From: an uncultured Lachnospiraceae bacterium
Lineage (GTDB): Bacteria; Bacillota; Clostridia; Lachnospirales; Lachnospiraceae
Assembly: GCA_910588845.1 (NCBI GenBank)
Contig: CAJURU010000017.1
Location: 3,515-67,514, forward strand
Reading direction: 5' to 3'
DNA: 64,000 bases
Shown here: piece by piece, positions 52,354-60,967 of the stretch
Numbering within the stretch: position 1 is the stretch's first letter
Layout: each line of letters opens with the position of its first letter
Made by a program: the position numbers and the translations under genes
Notes under the pieces: generated by a model
What the model saw: only the letters and a program-made list of their open reading frames with translations
What the model was told of the DNA's origin: nothing
Database searches by the model: none

Positions 52354-53712
52354 GTGGAAGAACAGAAGAATACAAATGAAAAGGTAAACTGGAATATCAG
52401 GCCCTATTTAGCGATAGGGCTGACTGCATTTTTGGTTATTGTAGGTTCATTATCATTTTTTTTCCTGATAGACCGTTATCATGGGTTTACGGCAATTGTG
52501 GGCAAGATGATAGGTATTTTGCAGCCGATTACAATCGGACTGGTGATCGCATATCTGATGACGCCGATTGTCAATTTTGAGGAACGCCATTTGCTGCCGC
52601 TGGCACAGAAGAAAATGAAAGATCCACAGAAGGCAAAGAAACTGGTAAGAGTCGTCAGCGTGCTTGGCGCGCTTATTTTCTTTGTATTGATTATCGCCGT
52701 TTTGCTGCTGATGGTTATACCGGAGCTGTACAATAGCATCAATGGGATGATTGGCACGCTGCCGAAACAGGTAAATGATTTCATGGACTGGCTCAATGAA
52801 TATGTCAGCAGCGACAGCGATATTTCCAGTTATTTGGAGGTTGGACTGACAAAAGCAACGGAATTTTTTGAGAATTGGGCAAAGACGGATTTTCTGCCCC
52901 AGACAAAAAATATCATGGTGGGGGTAACCACTGGTGTAATCAATGCGGTAAGGGTGCTGTTTAATGTGCTGGTTGGCATTATTATTTCTATCTATGTGCT
53001 GATGAGCAAGGAGGAGTTTATTGGGCAGAGTAAAAAATTGGTGTATGCGTTGCTGCCAGGAAAAACGGCAAACGCTATTATTCATACGGTTCACAAAAGC
53101 AACGAGATTTTCGGCGGATTTATCTCGGGGAAACTTTTGGATTCTCTGATTATTGGTATTTTGTGTTTTATCTGCCTCTATTTTATGAATATGCCTTATG
53201 CCGTACTAGTCAGTGTAATTGTAGGCGTCACCAATGTGATACCGTTTTTTGGGCCTTATCTGGGGGCAATTCCAAGCGCTATCCTCATTATGCTGGCAAG
53301 TCCTATTCAGGGTGTGTATTTTATCATTTTTATCCTGATTTTGCAGCAGTTTGATGGAAATATCCTTGGACCGGCAATTTTAGGGGAATCTACGGGGCTT
53401 TCTTCGTTCTGGGTTGTGTTTGCTATCCTAGTAGGCGGCGGTATTTTCGGCATTTTAGGTATGATTATCGGTGTGCCGGCATTTGCAGTGATTTTCTATG
53501 TATTCCGCAGAACTGTAAACCATATTCTAAGAAAGAAAGCGCTTCCCCTCAGCAGTGAAGAGTACGTATCCGCTGAAAAGCTAGATATTGAAAACCATAC
53601 GTTCATTGATTATCAGGAAGAGGAAGCATCTGAGAAGAAGTCGGATAAAAAACGCAAATCCGGTATTCTGGGCAGGAAACTTGATGCACGAAAAGGCAAG
53701 AAAAAGAAATAA
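52354..53712 (+). CDS. AI-2E-family (TqsA/YdiK-type) membrane permease
   Basis: A 452-residue integral membrane protein of the AI-2E transporter family with about eight helices. Typical segments are visible: IGLVIAYLMTPIVNFEE early, then GFISGKLLDSLIIGILCFICL, the GVTNVIPFFGPYLGAIPSAI segment and the GGGIFGILGMIIGVPAFAV end. Start is the GTG at 52354, with GAGAGGA 10 bp before; the TTG at 52330 is possible but lacks a ribosome-binding site. The C-terminal tail is strongly basic and cytoplasmic (KKSDKKRKSG, KARKGKKKK-like). The family exports autoinducer 2 or other small solutes, or ions, but the cargo here is unknown. Confidence 0.9.
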   Translation: MEEQKNTNEKVNWNIRPYLAIGLTAFLVIVGSLSFFFLIDRYHGFTAIVGKMIGILQPITIGLVIAYLMTPIVNFEERHLLPLAQKKMKDPQKAKKLVRVVSVLGALIFFVLIIAVLLLMVIPELYNSINGMIGTLPKQVNDFMDWLNEYVSSDSDISSYLEVGLTKATEFFENWAKTDFLPQTKNIMVGVTTGVINAVRVLFNVLVGIIISIYVLMSKEEFIGQSKKLVYALLPGKTANAIIHTVHKSNEIFGGFISGKLLDSLIIGILCFICLYFMNMPYAVLVSVIVGVTNVIPFFGPYLGAIPSAILIMLASPIQGVYFIIFILILQQFDGNILGPAILGESTGLSSFWVVFAILVGGGIFGILGMIIGVPAFAVIFYVFRRTVNHILRKKALPLSSEEYVSAEKLDIENHTFIDYQEEEASEKKSDKKRKSGILGRKLDARKGKKKK

Positions 53713-53728
53713 TTTCCAGCTGGGATTT

Positions 53729-53758
53729 TTGACAGATACAGGGGTAATATGTTAAACT
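53729..53758 (+). promoter_or_regulatory. Promoter with adjacent palindrome before the TPR/AAA gene
   Basis: A perfect -35 TTGACA (53729-53734), an 18-bp spacer and TAAACT (53753-53758). An AGGGATA/TATCCCT palindrome follows at 53780-53794, in the early leader, and could be an operator. Confidence 0.6.
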
Positions 53759-53820
53759 ATGTCTAAGTATGGACAAAATAGGGATATTATCCCTTTTAAC
53801 ATAATTCTGAGGTGAAATAG

Positions 53821-56800
53821 TTGGATAAATACGAATACAAGTTAAAGCTGGATCAGCTGAAAAGTCTTGTAGAAGAGAAAAATTATAAAACTGCTGCCGA
53901 AATCGCCGACACTATCAACTGGCGGAAAGTCAGGAGCGCGGCAACTCTGTGCATGGTGGGAGAGATTTATGACAGATGTAAGCGTTACGAGGAGAGCCAT
54001 GAGATTCTTTTGATGGCTTATGACCGTGCGGCTGTGGGAAGGAATATATTGTATCGTTTGACACTGGTTTCCCTGAAAATGGGCAATTTGGACGAGGCGA
54101 AAGATTATTATGAAGACTTCCTGGATGTCGCCCCTTACGATAACCAGAAATATATTCTTCGCTATGAGATTGAGAAAATGAGCGGTGCAGATTTGCCGCA
54201 TTTAATTGGCATTCTTGAGGAGTTTAAGGAGCGGGAATATCGCGAGGAGTGGGCTTTTGAGCTTGCTTTTCTGTACCACAAAATCGGCGACAGCGAGCGG
54301 TGTGTGGAGGTCTGTGATGAGCTGATTCTGTGGATAGGCGACGGTAAGTATGTAGAAAAGGCTTTGGAGTTAAAGATGCTTTATCAGCCTTTGACTTTGA
54401 CACAGGAAGAGAAGTACCGGGAATTCATGCAGCGCAGGGAAGGCGCGGTGGAGATACATACAACGGATACATTGGAATCTGGGGAGATAGTTCAGGAGAC
54501 GATGCAGATTCCAAGGATTACGGCCAACACGGGACGTTTTAATACGCAGAACCTTCAGGCGGAAATTGCCAAGAGTATGCAGCAGATTATGGACGCCAAT
54601 ACTAAGGAAACGGTGAGCGACACCATGGATAATCTCAAGAAGATGGTGGAGGATATTCCTTATTTACAGGTTCCTGCGGAAGACAGCGGGCGTGCGGCGG
54701 AGGATGAGCGGTACGGACACATTGAGACAGACGAAGAAATTGATGATACATTGAGAAATGATTTTGCTGAGATGCTTGCCGAAGATTGGGATGGGCAGAT
54801 TAGTTTTTCCGTCCAGGGAGGCGGAGTACGTGAGCCTCAGGTAAATGGACAGATAGGTATTGAAGAGGTTTTAGCAGACTGGGAGAAGACCAGGATTGCA
54901 GCGGAGACTGCAATGGCAGCGGCGCAGCAGAAACGGCTGGAATCAGCGAAAGCGCGCGCAATGCAGGAAGCGTGGGATTTACTGGAGAGGTTACACGATA
55001 TTATTCCTAAACTGGAGGCTGGGGTCAGCCCCAAGGAGCTGCTGGAGGAGCAGTATTTACAAAATGTTTCCTATGAAGAGCAAAGCATCGAAGAGGGAGT
55101 GCCGATGCCGGAAGATATACAGATACCGGAAGAATTGCGGATGCCGCAGGAAATACAGATACCGCAAGAGCTGCGAATGCTGCAAAATGCGCCGATGCCG
55201 GAAGATATACAGATGTCAGGGCATATGCAGATACCAGAAGGTATGCAAATGCCGGAGAGCGGGCTGGCGCCAGAGGATATGCAAGTGCCGAAGAGCCAGC
55301 CGATGCCGGAAGACATAGGGGTGCCGGAGAGTGTGGTTATGCCGGAGGAAATGCGGGCGCCGGAAGACATACGAACGCCGGAGAGTGTGGTTATGCCGGA
55401 GGAAATGCAGGCGCCGGAAGAGTTACGAATTCCGGGGGGCGTACCTATGCCGGAAGAAGTGCAGGCGCCGGAAGATATACAAACGTCGAAAGATGCCCAG
55501 GCATTAGGCGATACGCGGGATATGCGGGAGATTTCCGATTCATTATCAGCCTGGGAGGAAGCTGCGAAAATCCTTGGCGAGCCGATACCGGAAGAATATT
55601 TAGAAAAGATGCGGCGGGAAGCCGCTGCCAAACAAAAGGCGAAAAAGCAGGCGGCAGTCGGGAAGTCTGTGGGAAGTAACCTGCCGGAAGAAGCCACAGC
55701 GGGTAAAATAGTCCAAGAATTTGCGGCAAACGAGACATTACAGGAACCTGCGGCAAGTGAGCCAGCCCAGGAATCCGCAGCAAACGAGATATTTCAGGAA
55801 TCTACGGCAAGTGAGCTAGCCCAAGAATCCGCAGCGAACGAGATATCCCAGACAGGCCGTAAGCCGGCGCAAGAACCCGCAGGAGACGGAAATGCGTCCC
55901 CCAAAGCTGCGATGTCAGCTGAAAAAGTTGTTGATCAGGGGAAATCCCAGTCTAAAGAAGAGAAAGAACAGAAGAAGGCTTCTTCAGGCAAAGGCGACGC
56001 CGGACAGTATTTGCAGTCGGTGTTCGAGGCGGCAAAGGCATCCAGGGAGGAAAAAGTCAGCGTTCCCAAAATTGAGATAGAGGAACCACAGGAGCATATC
56101 CGTAAATTGAGCCCTGAACAGAAGAAAATCTTTTCTTATTTTGTTCCTATCAGCGGCATGGAGCAGCAGCTCTGCCAGGTGTTAGAGGGCGCTTTGCACA
56201 GGAAAGGCAATGACAATACTTCGACCAGCGGCAATATTTTAATTACCGGTGGCAGAGGAAGCGGCAAGACGGTGCTGGCAACGGATTTGATTAAGGTAAT
56301 TCAGAAGAGCGGGAAGCATTCTGGCGGCAAGGTAGGCAAGATTACTGGAGAAGCGTTAAACAATAAAGAGTTAAGCCAGCTTTTAAAGAAAGTAGCCGGC
56401 GGCTACCTGATTGTGGAAAAGGCAGGAGATATATCAAAGAAGACGGCTACCGCGCTGTCTCTTCTGATGGAACAGAATACAGACGGGCTGTTAGTGATTA
56501 TGGAAGATACCAGCCGCGGCATTGAAAGGCTTCTCAGCCTGGATATGAGCTTTGCCAAGAAATTTACGGAGAGAATTAAAATACCGATTTTTACGAGCGA
56601 CGAGCTGGTAGAATTTGCCAAGGCATACGCGCAGGAACAGGAATGCGAAATTGATGATATGGGCATTCTGGCGCTTTATAACAGAATTAGTAATATTCAG
56701 AAGCTGGATGAGGCGACAACCTTGACAGAGGTAAAGGAAATTGTGGACGAGGCTATAGCCCGTGCAGAGCGGGGAGGCCTGAAGAAAATATTTGGTGGGA

Positions 56801-56856
56801 AGAAATTTAATCCTGATGGGTATTTATATCTGAGGGAAAAAGATTTTGAAGATTAA
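53821..56856 (+). CDS. TPR/AAA-ATPase protein with hexapeptide repeats, function unknown
   Basis: A 1011-residue protein starting at TTG 53821, with GAGGTGA 5 bp upstream. The N-terminus (about 1-200) is built of helical TPR-like repeats (YKTAAEIADTI..., YEESHEILLMAYDRA, GNLDEAKDYYEDFLDVAPYD). The middle contains a stretch of some twenty six-residue units of the form PEDIQx/PEELRx (about 427-561) and an Ala/Glu-rich repeat (about 636-680). The C-terminus (about 770-1011) is an AAA-type domain with Walker A ITGGRGSGKT (around 808-817) and sensor-like segments, and it ends before an acidic tail. It has its own promoter and lies 19 bp before glgB, so read-through into glgB is possible. The architecture suggests an assembly or scaffold ATPase; no named family is recognised for the full chain. 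Confidence 0.78.
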   Translation: MDKYEYKLKLDQLKSLVEEKNYKTAAEIADTINWRKVRSAATLCMVGEIYDRCKRYEESHEILLMAYDRAAVGRNILYRLTLVSLKMGNLDEAKDYYEDFLDVAPYDNQKYILRYEIEKMSGADLPHLIGILEEFKEREYREEWAFELAFLYHKIGDSERCVEVCDELILWIGDGKYVEKALELKMLYQPLTLTQEEKYREFMQRREGAVEIHTTDTLESGEIVQETMQIPRITANTGRFNTQNLQAEIAKSMQQIMDANTKETVSDTMDNLKKMVEDIPYLQVPAEDSGRAAEDERYGHIETDEEIDDTLRNDFAEMLAEDWDGQISFSVQGGGVREPQVNGQIGIEEVLADWEKTRIAAETAMAAAQQKRLESAKARAMQEAWDLLERLHDIIPKLEAGVSPKELLEEQYLQNVSYEEQSIEEGVPMPEDIQIPEELRMPQEIQIPQELRMLQNAPMPEDIQMSGHMQIPEGMQMPESGLAPEDMQVPKSQPMPEDIGVPESVVMPEEMRAPEDIRTPESVVMPEEMQAPEELRIPGGVPMPEEVQAPEDIQTSKDAQALGDTRDMREISDSLSAWEEAAKILGEPIPEEYLEKMRREAAAKQKAKKQAAVGKSVGSNLPEEATAGKIVQEFAANETLQEPAASEPAQESAANEIFQESTASELAQESAANEISQTGRKPAQEPAGDGNASPKAAMSAEKVVDQGKSQSKEEKEQKKASSGKGDAGQYLQSVFEAAKASREEKVSVPKIEIEEPQEHIRKLSPEQKKIFSYFVPISGMEQQLCQVLEGALHRKGNDNTSTSGNILITGGRGSGKTVLATDLIKVIQKSGKHSGGKVGKITGEALNNKELSQLLKKVAGGYLIVEKAGDISKKTATALSLLMEQNTDGLLVIMEDTSRGIERLLSLDMSFAKKFTERIKIPIFTSDELVEFAKAYAQEQECEIDDMGILALYNRISNIQKLDEATTLTEVKEIVDEAIARAERGGLKKIFGGKKFNPDGYLYLREKDFED
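55100..55500 (+). repeat. In-frame hexapeptide-repeat tract
   Basis: About twenty 18-bp units encode variants of P-E-[DE]-[ILM]-[QR]-x. Third positions and some residues differ between units, so expansion is not very recent. Confidence 0.8.
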
Positions 56857-56875
56857 GGGAACAGGAGTGAAAGGT

Positions 56876-58768
56876 ATGGAACATTTTTCAGAATTGGACA
56901 TGTACTACTTGGGGCAGGGAACACATTATGATGTTTACAAAAAGCTCGGAGCGCACCCGGAAAAAAGAAGAGGTAAAGAAGGCGTTTATTTTGCTGTGTG
57001 GGCGCCCAATGCCGAGAAAGTATCGGTCATCGGCACATTCAACGACTGGCAGGAAGAGGTCAATGAAATGAAACGCTTAGAACCAATGGGTGTTTATGAA
57101 TTGTTTGTGCCGGGGGCGGCCGAGGGTGATATGTACAAATTTTACATTGAGACGCCGGATGGAAGAAAGCTCTATAAGGCTGATCCCTATGCAAATTACG
57201 CAGAATTGCGTCCGGGGACTGCTTCGAGAGTAGCGGATATCAACAAAATCAAATGGACCGATGACAAATGGATGGAGAAGCGCAGTGCATGTAAAGATGT
57301 GCATTCTCAGCCTATGGCGATTTATGAGGTTCATCCGGGTTCCTGGATGCGTCATCCAGGGCGGGACGATGAAGGGTTCTATACTTACCGTGAGCTGGCA
57401 GAAAAGTTGGCGTCCTATGTGAAAGAGATGGGCTATACCCATGTGGAAATGATGGGAATCTCGGAATACCCGTTTGACGGTTCCTGGGGTTACCAGGTCA
57501 CCGGATATTATGCGCCCACTTCCAGGTATGGAACGCCGGAGGATTTTGCTTACTTTGTCAATTACATGCATAAGAATAATATCGGTGTTATTTTAGATTG
57601 GGTGCCGGCGCACTTTCCCAAAGATGCGCATGGATTGGCGGAGTTTGACGGAACTTGTCTTTATGAGTATGCTGATCCCAGAAAAGGGGAGCACCCGGAT
57701 TGGGGTACCAAGATATTTGATTATGGCAAGACGGAAGTGAAGAACTTCCTTATCGGTAGTGCGCTGATGTGGATAGAGCATTACCATATTGACGGTCTCA
57801 GGGTGGATGCCGTGGCATCCATGTTGTACCTTGACTATGGTAAGCAGGATGGACAGTGGGTTGCCAATGAATTTGGCGGTAATAAGAATCTGGAAGCGAT
57901 TGAGTTTTTCAAACATATCAATACGCTGATTCTCGGCAGAAATCCGGGAGTTGTAATGATTGCGGAGGAGTCTACGGCTTGGCCGAGGGTTACCGGAGGT
58001 GTGGAAGAAGAAGGGCTTAATTTCAGCTTTAAATGGAATATGGGATGGATGCATGACTTCCTGGATTACATGAAGCTCGATCCTTATTTCCGCAAAGATA
58101 ACCATAACCGCATGACTTTTGCCATGAGCTATAATAGCAGCGAACATTATATCTTAGTATTGTCGCATGATGAGGTTGTGCATTTAAAATGTTCTATGAT
58201 TAATAAAATGCCCGGGGAAGGCAAAGATAAATTTGCCAACTTAAAGGCAGGGTATGGTTTCATGATGGGACATCCCGGTAAGAAGTTATTGTTTATGGGA
58301 CAGGAGTTTGGACAGCTGCGCGAATGGAGCGAGGAGCGTGAGCTGGATTGGTTCCTGCTGGAAGAGCCACAGCATCGACAATTGCAGACATATGTGAAAG
58401 ATTTGCTGCATATTTATCGGAAATACCCGGCGATGTACGAGGCGGATACCGATTGGAGTAATTTTGAGTGGATAAATGCTGATGACAATACCCGCAGTGT
58501 GTTCAGTTTTGTGCGCAAGAGCGCGAACGGCAAGAAAAATCTGCTTTATATCTGCAATTTTACGCCGATGGCCTGGGACGATTATCGTGTGGGCGTGCCG
58601 TTGAAGAAACAATATAAGCTTATTTTTAACAGTGACGATAAGAAATACGGCGGAGAGGGAACTGAGCGTCCCTTGACTTACAAAGCAGTGAAAAAAGAGT
58701 GCGACAATCAGCCATACTCTTTTGCATATCCTTTGCCGCCTTATGGAGTAGCAGTATTCCAGTATTAA
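56876..58768 (+). CDS. glgB: 1,4-alpha-glucan branching enzyme
   Basis: A 630-residue GH13 enzyme that creates alpha-1,6 branches in glycogen. The N-terminal CBM48 domain (about 30-120) contains VYFAVWAPNAEKVSVIG. The catalytic barrel shows the nucleophile Asp311 in DGLRVDAV, the acid/base Glu364 in MIAEEST, and the transition-state Asp in LSHDEVVH. The C-terminal beta domain ends YPLPPYGVAVFQY. The ATG at 56876 is chosen because AGGAGTG precedes it and family similarity starts there. Other glycogen genes (glgA, glgC, glgP) are not in the window. A strong terminator follows. Confidence 0.97.
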   Translation: MEHFSELDMYYLGQGTHYDVYKKLGAHPEKRRGKEGVYFAVWAPNAEKVSVIGTFNDWQEEVNEMKRLEPMGVYELFVPGAAEGDMYKFYIETPDGRKLYKADPYANYAELRPGTASRVADINKIKWTDDKWMEKRSACKDVHSQPMAIYEVHPGSWMRHPGRDDEGFYTYRELAEKLASYVKEMGYTHVEMMGISEYPFDGSWGYQVTGYYAPTSRYGTPEDFAYFVNYMHKNNIGVILDWVPAHFPKDAHGLAEFDGTCLYEYADPRKGEHPDWGTKIFDYGKTEVKNFLIGSALMWIEHYHIDGLRVDAVASMLYLDYGKQDGQWVANEFGGNKNLEAIEFFKHINTLILGRNPGVVMIAEESTAWPRVTGGVEEEGLNFSFKWNMGWMHDFLDYMKLDPYFRKDNHNRMTFAMSYNSSEHYILVLSHDEVVHLKCSMINKMPGEGKDKFANLKAGYGFMMGHPGKKLLFMGQEFGQLREWSEERELDWFLLEEPQHRQLQTYVKDLLHIYRKYPAMYEADTDWSNFEWINADDNTRSVFSFVRKSANGKKNLLYICNFTPMAWDDYRVGVPLKKQYKLIFNSDDKKYGGEGTERPLTYKAVKKECDNQPYSFAYPLPPYGVAVFQY

Positions 58769-58792
58769 TAATTGTTTAAAATCTGTGAAAAT

Positions 58793-58845
58793 GAAAAATC
58801 TGGCTCATCAAATTTTATTTGTGAGAGACAGATTTTTCGTTTTTT
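58793..58845 (+). terminator. Intrinsic terminator of glgB
   Basis: GAAAAATCTG (58793-58802) pairs with CAGATTTTTC (58829-58838), continued by an inner CTCA/TGAG-containing stem, then a T-run at 58840-58845. Confidence 0.9.
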
Positions 58846-58932
58846 GAGGGAACGCTTGTGGCTTGGGGATAAAAGTAGCATAACAGAAAATCGGGCATAT
58901 AGTATAGGGATAGAATTAATGGGAGAATCGCT

Positions 58933-59733
58933 GTGGATTATAAACAAGATGTATTTTACAGGCCCCGCCGGCAGGATATGTCTAAGATACCTTTTTACAT
59001 GGCATACCCTATGCAGACCGTTTATATGGAAGAGATGGAATATGCCCGAGATTTAGAGAAGTTAAAGGGGATGTATCCCAAAGAAGTCCGTTCCATCCAG
59101 GAGATGGTGGAGGACGAGTGTGATAAAATGGAGTATGAAGGAAGCTTGATGTTTGATGAATATCCTGACAGGCTTATGGTAAACCGCATCGTAAAGCGGA
59201 TTTATGATGCGTCTGCGGATAACCAGCCGGAAATTCAGAAGTATGAAGTTGAACAGTGCGACATGGGGCAGTATGAGAGAGAACAGTATGAAGAAGGCGC
59301 GTATGAAGAGATGCAGATGCGCATGGATGACGCAGGTATGGACATTTCGCAGCTGCCGCAAGGAGAGCAGGCGTTAGAAAGGTTTCCTGTGGATGAAATG
59401 CAAGCGGAGGATTCTTTGACAGAGGAGCTCTCAATGGAAGAGATGGCTATGGAGGAGCTGCCGTTGGAAGGAAAACTGATGGCGCAGCGTGGTCCGGGAG
59501 GCCCAGGGGGTCCAGGCTGGGGCCCAGGAGGCCCGGGCTGGGGTCCAGGAGGCCCAGGGGGTCCAGGTTGGGGTCCGGGAGGCCCAGGAGGTCCGGGCTG
59601 GGGTCCAGGAGGCCCAGGAAGACCGCCGCAGCCACCGAGAAACAATGGTTTGCAGAATCTGATAGAGGTGTTGCTGTTCAATGAGATGTATCAGCGAAGG
59701 TGCAGACATAAGAGGTGCCGTCGCTGGTGGTGA
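58933..59733 (+). CDS. Hypothetical protein with C-terminal GPGW-type glycine/proline repeats
   Basis: A 266-residue protein. It starts at GTG 58933, with GGGAGA 6 bp upstream; MSKIPFYMAYP at 58978 would be the alternative ATG start. The N-terminal part (about 1-95) has a Tyr/Met-rich start and a helical segment (SIQEMVEDECDKMEYEGSLMFDEYPDRLM-like). An acidic, Gln/Glu/Met-rich middle follows, then about 48 residues built from GPGG, PGW and GPG units, and an Arg/Cys-rich end (RCRHKRCRRWW). The composition recalls spore-coat or surface filament proteins, but no family is recognised. The end of the gene is partly duplicated after the stop. It is followed by the methyltransferase gene after about 70 bp. 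Confidence 0.7.
   Translation: MDYKQDVFYRPRRQDMSKIPFYMAYPMQTVYMEEMEYARDLEKLKGMYPKEVRSIQEMVEDECDKMEYEGSLMFDEYPDRLMVNRIVKRIYDASADNQPEIQKYEVEQCDMGQYEREQYEEGAYEEMQMRMDDAGMDISQLPQGEQALERFPVDEMQAEDSLTEELSMEEMAMEELPLEGKLMAQRGPGGPGGPGWGPGGPGWGPGGPGGPGWGPGGPGGPGWGPGGPGRPPQPPRNNGLQNLIEVLLFNEMYQRRCRHKRCRRWW
59490..59635 (+). repeat. GGC/GGT-CCA rich tandem repeats coding GPGGPGW units
   Basis: The tract encodes GPGGPGWGPGGPG-type units with near-identical codons, which suggests slippage. Antisense frames through it are open only because of the repeat. Confidence 0.85.
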
Positions 59734-59780
59734 TACCTGGAAGAAGCAGACATAAGAGATGTTGCCGTTAGCGGCGACGT
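59702..59780 (+). repeat. Duplicated 3' end of the GPGW-protein gene
   Basis: GCAGACATAAGAG occurs at 59702-59714 inside the gene and again at 59746-59758 after the stop. Both continue with related Cys/Arg codons (RHKRCRR and RHKRCCR), so the second copy is a fossil of the tail. Confidence 0.65.
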
Positions 59781-59806
59781 AGGGAAATGTGATTGAAAGG
59801 TTTACA

Positions 59807-60967
59807 ATGGAAGAATTAAGGGAACTCTTATACAGATATTTGAATGAAGGATTGGTACGGCTTACAATCAGCAATCCCAGAAGCAAGACGGAGGCTGCAA
59901 AGATCAGCCTCCGCCCGGTGCTGCTGGGAGAAAAGCTTGTGTTTCAGGCGAGTATCAGCCGGGATAATAAAATATTTCACCGGAATTTAGAGAGAGACGA
60001 GGCAGTGGAGGAAATTGTCAAGTGGATGGGAATTTACCGCCAGCTTGAGGTATTTTCCGAGGAAGGACAAGCTACGGCGCTCGTCAGCAAGAAGGGGAAA
60101 GTGGGGATTAAGGAGAAAAAAGTGTCATGCTGTGTAAAACGGCAGGATTTATCCCATAATAGAAAGAAAAAGTATATTCTTGAGCCGGAGCGCAAGGTGG
60201 ACTTTCTCGTAGATTTGGGTGTGCAGACGAAAGAGGGCAGGATTGTGCGCGCAAAATATGACAAGTTCCGGCAAATAAACCGTTTTCTGGAATTTATAGA
60301 GGATATTCTGCCTCAGCTTTCGGCAGATCGTAAAGTGACAATCCTTGATTTTGGCTGCGGGAAGTCGTATCTTACTTTTGCCATGTACCATTATCTGAGG
60401 GAATTGAAGGGATATCAGGTGCATATTATTGGGTTGGATTTAAAGGAGGATGTGATTGCGCATTGCCGGGAATTGGCGGAAAAATATGGATATACGGGGC
60501 TGGATTTCTATGTCGGGGATATTGCCTCGTATGAGGGAGTAAGCCAGGTTGATATGGTGGTGACTTTGCACGCTTGCGATACGGCGACGGACTATGCGTT
60601 GGACAAGGCAATTCGCTGGAACGCCAAAGTGATTCTGTCTGTGCCCTGCTGCCAGCATGAATTGAATGGACAGATCAAAAATGAAATTTTGGCGCCGGTA
60701 TTTTCTTATGGGTTGATAAAGGAGCGGATGGCAGCGTTGTTTACAGATGCAATCCGGGCGCAGATTCTTGAGAGCAAAGGATATCAGGTGCAGATTTTGG
60801 AATTTATCGACATGGAACACACGCCGAAAAATATATTGATTCGTGCCGTGAAGAAAGGCAGAGCCAAGGACGGCGGGGATTATTGCAAAATTTTGGAATT
60901 TTTGCATGTGCAGCCTACATTGGCAGCGTTACAAGATAGAGGAAAGGATGATAAACAGGATGCGTAA
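59807..60967 (+). CDS. Class I SAM-dependent methyltransferase (Methyltransf_32-type)
   Basis: A 386-residue cytoplasmic methyltransferase. The SAM-binding motif I, ILDFGCGKSYL, lies at about residues 179-189, followed by the IIGLDLKED acidic loop and the VVTLHACDTATDYAL segment. SVPCCQHELNGQI is characteristic of this group. An N-terminal domain (1-165) is charged and of unknown fold. The ATG at 59807 (AAAGG 6 bp upstream) is preferred over GTG 59789, but both are possible. The gene overlaps the start of the next gene by 20 bp, so the two are co-translated. The substrate may be an RNA base or a small molecule; this is not decided by the sequence. Confidence 0.85.
   Translation: MEELRELLYRYLNEGLVRLTISNPRSKTEAAKISLRPVLLGEKLVFQASISRDNKIFHRNLERDEAVEEIVKWMGIYRQLEVFSEEGQATALVSKKGKVGIKEKKVSCCVKRQDLSHNRKKKYILEPERKVDFLVDLGVQTKEGRIVRAKYDKFRQINRFLEFIEDILPQLSADRKVTILDFGCGKSYLTFAMYHYLRELKGYQVHIIGLDLKEDVIAHCRELAEKYGYTGLDFYVGDIASYEGVSQVDMVVTLHACDTATDYALDKAIRWNAKVILSVPCCQHELNGQIKNEILAPVFSYGLIKERMAALFTDAIRAQILESKGYQVQILEFIDMEHTPKNILIRAVKKGRAKDGGDYCKILEFLHVQPTLAALQDRGKDDKQDA

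Noticed and set aside
55071..55697. Antisense 208-codon open frame opposite the hexapeptide repeats
   Set aside because: It is open only because the repeat codons lack antisense stops; its Ser/Gly-rich product mirrors the repeat and there is no ribosome-binding site.
59235..59886. Several antisense open frames opposite the GPGW tract
   Set aside because: They give Pro/Gly-rich or Trp/Ser-rich mirror products of the repeat, with no start signal or family similarity.
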